From: Candidatus Mcinerneyibacteriota bacterium
Lineage (GTDB): Bacteria; AUK180; JAQVHJ01
Reading direction: 5' to 3'
DNA: 5,365 nucleotides
Assembly (NCBI GenBank): GCA_030630935.1
Contig: DAOVMD010000240.1
Location: forward strand, 1-5,365
Made by a program: the position numbers and the translations under genes. The notes under the pieces were generated by a model that did no database searches, was not told the DNA's origin, and worked only from the letters and a program-made list of their open reading frames with translations. This document shows, piece after piece, positions 1-5,365 of this stretch. How positions within the stretch are numbered: the first letter of the stretch is position 1; every line of letters starts with the position of its first letter.

Positions 1-1
1 A

Positions 2-436
2 TTAAGCATGCTTGATTCAGGGACTTCAGGCTTCAAAGCGTCTACGTATGGATTTGTCCCGATTGTAATGGCTTGTAAGAGCCTGACTGATGAAATCGCA
101 CTTTACGGCGGGCTGAAATATTCGTATAGTAAACTTTCTATTGAACTTGATGAACCGATTGTTTCGGAGGATGATGAAATCAGCAGCCTTGGTTTTGACC
201 TGACTCAAATCACAGCGATTAAAGATGTGATTTCAGAGACTGCGATATTCTGGGGGGTTGTGACAAAATTAAAGAAAAACCGAACCTTTAATATTAGTGT
301 CGGTTACCAATTAGGTACACAGAGAATATTTACCAATGTTCAATATTCTACAAAGTTTTTTAATTATGGTCTCGGGATGTATCCGGATAGCTTGATCTTC
401 TTTCATCCCCAAGTAAATTTCCAGTATAACTTCTAA
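2..436 (+). CDS. Beta-barrel-like outer-membrane protein, C-terminal part (5' end outside window)
   Basis: The reading frame is open to the left edge of the window with no stop, so this is probably the end of a longer gene. The ATG at position 8 has no visible ribosome binding site and is probably internal. The 144 visible residues alternate polar and hydrophobic positions in short stretches ending in aromatic residues (for example GGLKYSYSKLSIEL and FNISVGYQLGTQRIF), as in antiparallel outer-membrane strands. The protein ends in a strand closing with Asn-Phe (VNFQYNF), like the C-terminal aromatic signal read by the BAM assembly machinery. There are no cysteines in the strand regions and no long hydrophobic helix. 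The family and transported substrate are not recognisable. The next gene starts 18 bases downstream and is also barrel-like, which suggests co-transcription and a shared site in the outer membrane. The barrel assignment is inferred from residue pattern only. Confidence 0.6.
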   Translation, partial: LSMLDSGTSGFKASTYGFVPIVMACKSLTDEIALYGGLKYSYSKLSIELDEPIVSEDDEISSLGFDLTQITAIKDVISETAIFWGVVTKLKKNRTFNISVGYQLGTQRIFTNVQYSTKFFNYGLGMYPDSLIFFHPQVNFQYNF

Positions 437-454
437 GGGAAGGGAGAGAAGATT

Positions 455-1627
455 ATGAAAAAGGTATTAATAATTATTTTTACAATCCTATTTATTCTTC
501 CTGTAGTTTTTTCGGAGCAGGCACCTTATGTCAGTTTTGATCTCAGTGAGGGTATTGTGATGTCGGATTCAATGAGTAACCTGACTTCCTACAACGTATT
601 CGCAGATGTTGGGTATATTATTACCCGCCCTGATGGTTCTGCTTATATGATGATGTACGAACTGATTTACCAGGGGCCCGGACTCAGACCTTTAGGGTCA
701 GAGTCACTTGCAGAACGTAACCAGGATCATTATTTCCTGTTTAAGTATATGAAAAATTTCTCAGATAAATTAACCTTCAAAGCAAAAGCAAATTATCTCT
801 GGGAATTTTATCGACTGAGTAAATCAGAGGAGTGGGGCAGCGGGTTATATGATTTCACGCGCGGTGGAGTTGGGTTTGCACTTAGTTATAAGTTTTCACA
901 AAGTGTGATTTTATCAGGCGACCTGAATTTTTTCCAGGTTAAGTATCCCAATTATAACGATTTATTTACTGAGTATATTACGAATCAGCAGATCTCCGAA
1001 GTTAAAGTTGATAATAACATTATTAAATTTTCTCTTTCACTTTCTAATAAAGTCTCAAGTGTTTTGAGTTACGGAGGAAAATTATCCTACACAATGAAAT
1101 CATTTCCTAAACAGAGTGTTTTAGCATCAACCGGGGATTACTCATCCTCAAAACAAGAGGATACAGGACTTGGTTTAGATTTATCTTTGATGCGTGTAGT
1201 AGATAATGTTGTAATTGGGGGAAAGATTTCGTACTATCAGAATACCTCTAATCAGAATGTAATTGATATGAATGAAGGCGCACCATATTTTATTGAAGAT
1301 TATTATAGTTATTCAATGTTTGAGATTAACCCGATTGTGAAATGGATGCTTAATAAAAAACATCAACTGTTATTTTCGTTATCGTATATTTCTAAGTCCT
1401 ATGATAACAGGCCTTCACGGGAAGAAGACGGGTTATACAGGGAAGATAATTTAAAAAATAATTATTTATTATTCAGTACAATGTGGAATATTTCAGTCAC
1501 AGAGTTTTTAAAAGTGCAGCCGGTTTATTTCTATAAATCTTCCAGTTCAAATAATGATTATTCATCATTTGTAAACTATAACTATAAACTGCATTACTTA
1601 GGAATTAATTTCCTATTTGAATACTAA
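455..1627 (+). CDS. Secreted protein, probable outer-membrane beta-barrel, function unknown
   Basis: This gene encodes 390 residues. The N-terminus is a clear Sec signal peptide: Lys-Lys at 2-3, a hydrophobic core at about 4-18, and a likely signal peptidase I site after Ser20 (VVFS followed by EQ). No lipobox cysteine is present. The mature part is made almost wholly of alternating polar/hydrophobic segments rich in Tyr, Phe, Ser and Asn, separated by polar turns, for example around residues 105-125, 145-170, 190-215, 240-265, 290-320 and 335-360. It ends in Phe-Leu-Phe-Glu-Tyr, a plausible terminal strand with an aromatic last residue. The pattern fits a monomeric outer-membrane barrel of perhaps 14-18 strands, but I do not recognise a family. 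The start is supported by a GGGAG ribosome binding site at 442-446, eight bases before the ATG. It lies 18 bases after another barrel-like gene and eight bases before the cyclase gene, so the three are probably one operon. Confidence 0.75.
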   Translation: MKKVLIIIFTILFILPVVFSEQAPYVSFDLSEGIVMSDSMSNLTSYNVFADVGYIITRPDGSAYMMMYELIYQGPGLRPLGSESLAERNQDHYFLFKYMKNFSDKLTFKAKANYLWEFYRLSKSEEWGSGLYDFTRGGVGFALSYKFSQSVILSGDLNFFQVKYPNYNDLFTEYITNQQISEVKVDNNIIKFSLSLSNKVSSVLSYGGKLSYTMKSFPKQSVLASTGDYSSSKQEDTGLGLDLSLMRVVDNVVIGGKISYYQNTSNQNVIDMNEGAPYFIEDYYSYSMFEINPIVKWMLNKKHQLLFSLSYISKSYDNRPSREEDGLYREDNLKNNYLLFSTMWNISVTEFLKVQPVYFYKSSSSNNDYSSFVNYNYKLHYLGINFLFEY

Positions 1628-1635
1628 ACTACTGA

Positions 1636-3600
1636 ATGGCAAAGAAAAAAAAGAAAAAATTTAAATTAATAACATCCCGAAATATTGGAATAATTATCAC
1701 ATTAATTATTGCCTTATATTATTTAAGGTTTGAACCTCCAATAATTCAATTAGCTGAAAGAAAAATTTATGATTATAAAGTCCGAAGCCGTGGAGTAAGA
1801 AAGGTTTCTGATAACGTTGTAATAATTGGAATTGATGATAAGAGTGTTGCTGCGCTCGAAGGAAAATATCCTATTAACAGGGGATATGTGGGGGAATGTA
1901 TAAACATCCTAACTAGTTATTATAAACCAAAAGTTATAGGTCTCGATTTTGTATATCCAGCTCCTGCAGATCCTGATGGCGATGCATATTTTGGTCAGCA
2001 TGTAGCATTTGCTAAGAATGTTGTTTTTGGAACGATTTTCAGTTTTGATCCGGATGTAGATGTAGATTATACGGTTGAGACTTCTACTGCATTGCGGTTT
2101 CAAACCAGGAGTTCTATTATTACTGAGTATGGCTTTAGACAATATAAGAAATATTTTATCAAAGCAACTGACTGTTTAATGAATATTCCAGATGTCTGTT
2201 ATGGTGCTGCAGGTTTTGGATTTGTTAATGTTATCCAGGATTCCGATGGTCCAATCAGGGAAGCACCTATGGTAATATATTTTCAGGATCAGTACTTTCC
2301 ATCATTCGATGTGGAAATTGCAAGATTATATTTTGATGTTCCACAAGATGAGGTATATATTCGTCCCGGCCTCGGTTTATCAATTGGAAAGAATATCTTT
2401 TTACCCACTAACAAGAATATGAATTTTCTTATTAATTATTATGGCCCGCATAAAACATTTAAATATTATTCGTTCATTGATATTATGTCAAAGCAAGTTG
2501 ATAAAAAGGATATTGAAGGGAAGATTGTAATATTTGGTGTTTCAGGAACTGCAATGACTGATATGCAAACTACTCCATTTTCAACTGAAGAAGCAGCTAA
2601 CCTACCGGGGATTGAGATACATGCTAATATCTTGGAGAGTATTATTAATGATGATTTTTACCTGGAATCTTCGAGTACATTCTTTGAAATGATAGAGTTT
2701 TTAGTTCTTATCCTTTTTGGTGTTATTATCATTATAATCATCAGTAAAACAAATCTGATTGGCAGTTTTGTATTCACAGGGGTGTTTACTTTCTTTTACT
2801 TCTTAATCAGTCAGATTCTGTTTAAAAAATATGGACTTATACTCCAGAGTGTATTCCCGGTTATGTTGGTTATAATGGTTTATATCTCGGTTACAATGTA
2901 CAAGTACATAATTGAAGAGCACGAGAAACGCCATATTAAAAAAGCCTTCGGTCATTATATCTCACCTAATGTAATGAAGGAAGTTCTTGATAATCCGGAG
3001 CTTATGAAATTATCTTCACTTAAGAGAGAATTAACTATAATGTTCGTTGACGTTAAGAGTTTCACAACTTATTCAGAGAGCCATACGCCGGAAGAAGTTG
3101 TTAGTAATCTGAATGTTCTCCTTACTTTAATGACAAAGATTGTTCTGAATAATAACGGGACTCTCGATAAATATATAGGTGACTGCTTAATGGCATTCTG
3201 GGGTGCACCGTTCTGGTTCGAAGATCATGCATACTGGGCATGTAAAACCGGTCTGGAGATTCTGAAGGCAATTGATGATGAGAGAGTTAAACGAGAAGCA
3301 GAAGGCAAGGATTTCTTCGAGATTGGAATAGGAATGAATACCGGCGAGTGCGTTGTGGGTAATATGGGCTCAGATCAGATCATGGACTATACCGTAATAG
3401 GTGACGCAGTTAATACCGCCGCAAGAGTGGAAGGATTAACAAGAACTTATGACAGACCATTTGTGATTACTGAATTTACATTAGCAAAAGTTAATGATAT
3501 CGCGACAGTTGAAGAATTGGGAGAAGCTACCGTCAAAGGGAAATTAAAAACATTTAAGGTTTATAATATTGAAAGCGTTGACATATCAAAGAGAGCATAG
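1636..3600 (+). CDS. CHASE2-domain class III adenylate cyclase (membrane receptor)
   Basis: Predicted to make cAMP from ATP in the cytoplasm in response to an unknown signal sensed outside the inner membrane. The N-terminus is strongly basic (six lysines at 3-8), followed by a membrane helix at about 16-30. Residues about 36-335 match a CHASE2 sensor: the NVVIIGIDDKS and KPKVIGLDFVYPAP strands, the FGFVNVIQDSDGPIR segment, and the terminal TTPFS...LPGIEIHANILESI block. Three membrane helices follow at about 350-370, 375-394 and 401-421. A linker (HIKKAFGHYISPNVMKEVL) leads to the catalytic domain at about 462-645. The metal-binding aspartates are Asp472 (FVDVKSFT) and Asp516 (DKYIGDCLMAFWG). 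The adenine-selecting pair appears to be Lys512 and Thr586 (DYTVIGDAVNTAAR), which favours adenylate over guanylate cyclase and fits class IIIb. Asn593 and Arg597 are the transition-state residues, and Lys634 or Lys636 (VKGKLK) the phosphate contact. The length is usual for the family. No ribosome binding site is visible before the ATG, so translation may be coupled to the upstream gene. Confidence 0.95.
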   Translation: MAKKKKKKFKLITSRNIGIIITLIIALYYLRFEPPIIQLAERKIYDYKVRSRGVRKVSDNVVIIGIDDKSVAALEGKYPINRGYVGECINILTSYYKPKVIGLDFVYPAPADPDGDAYFGQHVAFAKNVVFGTIFSFDPDVDVDYTVETSTALRFQTRSSIITEYGFRQYKKYFIKATDCLMNIPDVCYGAAGFGFVNVIQDSDGPIREAPMVIYFQDQYFPSFDVEIARLYFDVPQDEVYIRPGLGLSIGKNIFLPTNKNMNFLINYYGPHKTFKYYSFIDIMSKQVDKKDIEGKIVIFGVSGTAMTDMQTTPFSTEEAANLPGIEIHANILESIINDDFYLESSSTFFEMIEFLVLILFGVIIIIIISKTNLIGSFVFTGVFTFFYFLISQILFKKYGLILQSVFPVMLVIMVYISVTMYKYIIEEHEKRHIKKAFGHYISPNVMKEVLDNPELMKLSSLKRELTIMFVDVKSFTTYSESHTPEEVVSNLNVLLTLMTKIVLNNNGTLDKYIGDCLMAFWGAPFWFEDHAYWACKTGLEILKAIDDERVKREAEGKDFFEIGIGMNTGECVVGNMGSDQIMDYTVIGDAVNTAARVEGLTRTYDRPFVITEFTLAKVNDIATVEELGEATVKGKLKTFKVYNIESVDISKRA

Positions 3601-3604
3601 AAAT

Positions 3605-3635
3605 CAGAGAGCAGATAACCGAGAGCAGAGAGCAG
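3605..3635 (+). repeat. Short imperfect GAGAGCAG repeat in the gap after the cyclase gene
   Basis: The octamer GAGAGCAG occurs three times, at 3607-3614, 3621-3628 and 3628-3635. The ten-base CAGAGAGCAG occurs twice, at 3605-3614 and 3626-3635. The last two octamers share one base, so the core is a seven-base GAGAGCA-type tandem unit with a diverged or interrupted first copy. The strand is purine-rich and forms no hairpin, so it is not a terminator. It could be a simple-sequence tract subject to slippage, part of a dispersed intergenic repeat, or chance. No function is assigned. Confidence 0.55.
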
Positions 3636-3663
3636 TTGTTTTACAGGGAAGCAGAACAATAAT
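3636..3663 (+). promoter_or_regulatory. Weak candidate sigma70-type promoter for the lipoprotein gene
   Basis: A possible -35 element TTGTTT (3636-3641, three of six consensus bases) is followed after 16 bases by AATAAT (3658-3663, five of six consensus bases of TATAAT). Transcription would begin near 3670, just before the AAGGA ribosome binding site at 3672-3676. The match is weak and such matches are common in AT-rich DNA. The main support is position: this is the only sizeable gap between genes in the window, and it precedes a gene of different composition. Confidence 0.22.
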
Positions 3664-3681
3664 TGAAAAAGAAGGATAAAC

Positions 3682-4653
3682 ATGAAAAAGCTAATTTCAA
3701 GCATTTTAATAATTTCAATTTCACTAGTAATACTTTTTTTACCTGGTTGTGCTAAACCAGAGAAATTGAATACTCAAAACGCTAGCAAGAAAAAAGTTGA
3801 TAAATTTATTGAAGATATAAATAAATCTATAAAAAGGAAAAGAAATTTTAATTATAAAAAGAAAATTAAATCATATAATCTTACCGATAAAGAATATATT
3901 GAAGTTCAAAACAAATTATCTGAAGGTTTAGATGATAAATTTTTTAATAAACAAATATACTTTAATAGTAATTCTGATGATAACGTTAAATTTTGTATTA
4001 TATATTCAATGAAAACCCATTTTATCACACAATGGTACAAGAATTTTCCTAAAGAGGAAATTGTATTCAATAAAATATTACCGATTATTAAGGAATCTAA
4101 TGATATGATAAGATATTTATGGTTGGATGAAATGGGGAACTTATTAATGGATATTCATAATAAAAAATTGCCTTTTTCAGAAGAGCATAGAACAAAAACC
4201 ATGGATGAATTAATTTCTATTTTCACCAATGAAGGTAGTAGAAAAGAAATTAAAAATCAAGCTTTTGATACTTGGACTTTTGGTGAAATAAAAGAAGATA
4301 AAATATATGAAGTTTTTAATATACTAGTAAATAATGATGAAGATCTTTTTATGATAGGAGGAAGAGATTTTTCACTTTTAAGAATAAAAGCCCCTGAATT
4401 ATATTCTCTAATGTTTAATATTTTAGAGAATAGGCAGAATTATTCAAATAAAATTCTACTAGGCGCATTATCATTTTTTAGAAATGCGGGAATTATTGGA
4501 GTAAACAAAGGTGATTTAGGTATTGAAAGGAGAATGAAATTAAAAAGAATATCACAAGAAATAATAGAAAGTAAGAATAATAAAGAAGTTAATGAAAGTG
4601 CAAAAGAAATTCTTTACATTATTGAATTAGGCGAAAAAGAAGGAGAGCACTAA
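3682..4653 (+). CDS. Predicted helical lipoprotein of unknown function
   Basis: This gene encodes 323 residues. The N-terminus is a lipoprotein signal: Lys-Lys at 2-3, a hydrophobic core at about 4-20, and the lipobox Leu-Pro-Gly-Cys with the lipidated Cys23. The +2 residue is Ala, which by the enterobacterial rule would not retain the protein in the inner membrane. The first 50 or so mature residues are very rich in Lys and Asn and look like a flexible tether. From about residue 95 the sequence reads as consecutive amphipathic helices, compatible with a HEAT-like alpha-solenoid, but I recognise no family. The ATG has an AAGGA ribosome binding site at 3672-3676, five bases upstream. The gene is far more AT-rich than its neighbour: bases 3781-3840 are 20% GC by count, against 48% for 3301-3360 in the cyclase. 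This may reflect foreign origin or weak constraint. Its stop overlaps an ATG (TAATG), so a downstream gene was probably translationally coupled to it. Confidence 0.8.
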   Translation: MKKLISSILIISISLVILFLPGCAKPEKLNTQNASKKKVDKFIEDINKSIKRKRNFNYKKKIKSYNLTDKEYIEVQNKLSEGLDDKFFNKQIYFNSNSDDNVKFCIIYSMKTHFITQWYKNFPKEEIVFNKILPIIKESNDMIRYLWLDEMGNLLMDIHNKKLPFSEEHRTKTMDELISIFTNEGSRKEIKNQAFDTWTFGEIKEDKIYEVFNILVNNDEDLFMIGGRDFSLLRIKAPELYSLMFNILENRQNYSNKILLGALSFFRNAGIIGVNKGDLGIERRMKLKRISQEIIESKNNKEVNESAKEILYIIELGEKEGEH

Positions 4654-4688
4654 TGAAAAACAATAAAATAAAAAAAGAAATTTATTAA
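4653..4688 (+). pseudogene. Start of a lost downstream gene (11 codons, then stop)
   Basis: The ATG overlaps the lipoprotein stop codon (TAATG) and has a good ribosome binding site, GGAGA at 4642-4646, six bases upstream. This arrangement usually marks a coupled gene. The frame reads MKNNKIKKEIY and then ends at TAA 4686-4688. Base composition changes sharply a few bases further on. I infer that this is the beginning of a gene whose body was removed or replaced when the intron-bearing segment joined here. It could instead be a small leader peptide or a non-functional overlap. Confidence 0.35.
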
Positions 4689-4696
4689 CTCTTTAG

Positions 4697-4769
4697 CAGG
4701 TCGACGAACGGAGGGAGGAGATCCCGTATCGTGAAGCGCATCGGGAGATGTACGGGATTGACGGGATGA
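4697..4769 (+). pseudogene. GC-rich 5' exon fragment of an unidentified gene, cut by the group II intron
   Basis: In the frame beginning at 4697 this stretch reads as a charged, protein-like segment (VDERREEIPYREAHREMYG and onward to Gly-Met) up to the intron boundary at 4769/4770. The frame is closed upstream by TAG at 4694-4696 and has no start codon at its beginning, so the 5' part of the gene is missing. GC content is 58% over 4701-4760, against 25% over 4641-4700, both counted by hand. The simplest reading is a remnant of the gene into which the intron originally inserted, now joined to the lipoprotein operon. I do not recognise the protein. An 8-base inverted repeat lies within it. If unspliced, the frame would continue into the intron and stop at TAA 4865-4867. 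Confidence 0.4.
4721..4758 (+). repeat. Inverted repeat upstream of the intron insertion point
   Basis: ATCCCGTA at 4721-4728 is perfectly complementary to TACGGGAT at 4751-4758, with a 22-base loop, and a G-T wobble at 4720/4759 can extend the stem. The right arm ends 11 bases before the intron. There is no T-tract, so it is not a standard terminator. Some group II introns, notably class IIC, insert next to stem-loops, but the visible ribozyme here looks more like class IIA. The pairing may be incidental within a coding fragment. Confidence 0.4.
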
Positions 4770-4878
4770 GTGCGCCAAGCAAAGCTTGTAATTTCTTATC
4801 GGTTAAAGTCCGATATGGGCAAAGTATAGCCAACAGCCCATCACCGAAGTTGCATTTATGGAGGTAACGAAATAAATG
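4770..4878 (+). ncRNA. Group II intron domain I, 5' hairpin cluster
   Basis: Four nested or adjacent perfect stems of 5 to 7 base pairs fall within 109 bases, leaving little unpaired sequence between them. The stem at 4776-4788 has a three-base AAA loop. The stems at 4797-4815 and 4815-4841 abut and share base 4815. The stem at 4853-4878 presents GGAGGTAACGA in its loop. This density of pairing supports a structured RNA over protein-coding DNA. The exact names of the sub-helices within domain I are not assigned. Confidence 0.65.
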
Positions 4879-5365
4879 AAGCCAACTATAGGGAAATATC
4901 AGACCGCAACGCAAGTGAAGGTATTGAGCCCCGAAACGTTAAATATCAGAGAGGTCGACAGTTTGCAAATGCTGGAAGACAGAATGATTTATCTCGAAAT
5001 GGCGAGAGATAAATTGCTCTCCCGGGGTCTGAGTCCGTGGTACGATATTGAATGGAGATTACAGGAACTTGGGAGAGCCTTAACGTTCTTTGTACTAAAC
5101 CCGCACTTTTACGGGCATGTGCGTGATAATGAGTCCGGGCTAATAGGTGTCCATACCTCACCCATATTAGCGCTAAGAAAGAAGAGGTATAGCAAAGTAG
5201 GAGATGACGGGCTTAAAAGGCAAAGATTTTCCGAAGATGTTAAGGCAGTCGGACTAACTCATAGTAGAGGAGTAACAGGGGTAATGCCCTGCGAGGGAGA
5301 TATATCCCACTCGAAGGGGTTAGCGTTAATATGTAAAGGTAAAGAGACACATAGTCTAAACCTTG
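4876..5365 (+). CDS. Open frame across the intron ribozyme, running off the window; doubtful gene
   Basis: An ATG at 4876 preceded by a perfect GGAGGT (4860-4865, ten bases away) opens a frame of 163 codons with no stop before the window ends. Its middle part reads like a helical protein (LQMLEDRMIYLEMARDKLLS, then SPWYDIEWRLQELG). However, it overlies the ribozyme domains: the ATG is in the stem of one hairpin and the GGAGGT in its loop, and the last 50 or so codons cross the domain III-like region. The intron has about the usual length up to domain III, so there is no room for an inserted gene. No reverse transcriptase motif is present. It may be a chance open frame, possibly in frame with the maturase downstream and therefore annotated as its extension. 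A small overlapping gene cannot be excluded. Confidence 0.25.
   Translation, partial: MKPTIGKYQTATQVKVLSPETLNIREVDSLQMLEDRMIYLEMARDKLLSRGLSPWYDIEWRLQELGRALTFFVLNPHFYGHVRDNESGLIGVHTSPILALRKKRYSKVGDDGLKRQRFSEDVKAVGLTHSRGVTGVMPCEGDISHSKGLALICKGKETHSLNL
5250..5320 (+). ncRNA. Probable group II intron domain III region
   Basis: The order of elements CATAGTAG (5260-5267), a CAGGG/CCCTG hairpin (5276-5280 with 5287-5291, loop GTAATG), a CGAG/CTCG stem (5292-5295 with 5310-5313) enclosing GGGA/TCCC arms at 5295-5298 and 5305-5308, and then GAAGGGG resembles, from memory, the domain III region of class IIA introns such as Ll.LtrB, which immediately precedes the domain IV reading frame. Base 5295 can pair in only one of the two inner stems. 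Domain III acts as a catalytic effector of splicing. The boundaries given are approximate. Confidence 0.5.

Larger units (their letters stand above)
4770..5365 (+). mobile_element. Group II intron, 5' part (domains I to III); 3' part beyond window
   Basis: The segment opens with GTGCGCC, the typical 5' end of group II introns, at 4770. Closely packed complementary arms follow, as expected for domain I: CAAGC/GCTTG (4776-4780 with 4784-4788), TATCGG/CCGATA (4797-4802 with 4810-4815), ATGGGC/GCCCAT (4815-4820 with 4836-4841), CATTTAT/ATAAATG (4853-4859 with 4872-4878) and ATTTATCTC/GAGATAAAT (4987-4995 with 5006-5014). Near the right edge, a CATAGTAG...GGGTAATGCCC...GAAGGGG pattern resembles domain III of the Lactococcus Ll.LtrB intron (class IIA), at a similar distance from the 5' end. 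In that family a reverse transcriptase/maturase gene lies in domain IV just after this point and drives splicing and retrohoming. Here it would start just outside the window. Domains V and VI and the 3' exon cannot be seen, so activity and completeness are unknown. The likely IBS1 is GGGATGA (4763-4769). I found no clean loop-located EBS1 partner. Confidence 0.8.

Noticed and set aside
26-208. Minus-strand open frame of 60 codons
   Set aside because: It is antisense to the well-supported barrel-like frame and has no protein features of its own.
1909-2142. Minus-strand open frame of 77 codons
   Set aside because: It is fully antisense to the CHASE2 domain of the cyclase, whose frame is unambiguous.
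3601-3681. Rho-independent terminator after the cyclase gene
   Set aside because: No GC-rich hairpin followed by a T-tract is present; the gap is purine-rich on the + strand.
4698-4959. AGGTCGAC present at 4698-4705 and 4952-4959 as a possible target-site duplication
   Set aside because: It is only eight bases, includes a palindrome, and the second copy is inside the intron sequence, where a duplication boundary is not expected. Group II introns also do not make such duplications when retrohoming.
4693-5161. Two minus-strand open frames of 73 and 71 codons (4693-4914 and 4946-5161)
   Set aside because: Both lie opposite the group II intron and its exon fragment, have Cys/Arg-rich sequences unlike known proteins, and lack convincing ribosome binding sites. 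They look like shadows of the structured RNA.
5204-5254. ATG at 5204 as the start of the intron maturase
   Set aside because: Its frame ends after 17 codons at TAA 5255-5257. In related introns the maturase begins after domain III, which would place it just beyond the window.
4860-5365. Diversity-generating retroelement template instead of a group II intron
   Set aside because: No template/variable repeat pair or reverse transcriptase is visible, whereas the GTGCGCC start and the dense domain I hairpins fit a group II intron.

Overview
The window comes from an AT-rich, Gram-negative-type (diderm) bacterium: it encodes two proteins that look like outer-membrane beta-barrels, an inner-membrane sensor cyclase and a lipoprotein. 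I cannot name the taxon from sequence alone. The mix of a CHASE2 cyclase with unrecognised barrels suggests a lineage outside the well-known model groups, but that is only an impression.

Positions 2-3600 form one probable operon on the + strand with very short gaps. It holds the 3' end of a beta-barrel-like protein (2-436), a complete 390-residue secreted barrel-like protein (455-1627), and a 654-residue CHASE2-type class III adenylate cyclase (1636-3600) in which all the catalytic residues I looked for are present. The likely theme is an envelope module in which an inner-membrane receptor turns a periplasmic signal into cAMP, next to outer-membrane proteins of unknown function.

An 81-base gap (3601-3681) carries a short GAGAGCA-type repeat and a weak candidate promoter. 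After it comes a much more AT-rich gene for a helical lipoprotein of unknown function (3682-4653). Its stop codon overlaps an ATG with a good ribosome binding site, but that frame closes after 11 codons, so the gene that once followed appears to be lost.

Between about 4689 and 4700 the base composition changes abruptly. A GC-rich piece of a foreign reading frame (4697-4769) follows and is interrupted at 4770 by the 5' end of a group II intron. The intron's 5' terminus, a series of domain I hairpins and a region resembling domain III can be seen. The domain IV reverse transcriptase gene, domains V and VI and the 3' exon lie beyond the window, if present. A 163-codon open frame (4876-5365) overlaps the ribozyme. 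It has a perfect Shine-Dalgarno sequence but is more likely an accident of the RNA than a gene.

I found no clearly new biological system. The most notable points are the composite junction where the intron and its exon fragment abut the lipoprotein operon, the long open frame inside the ribozyme, and the barrel-barrel-cyclase operon.
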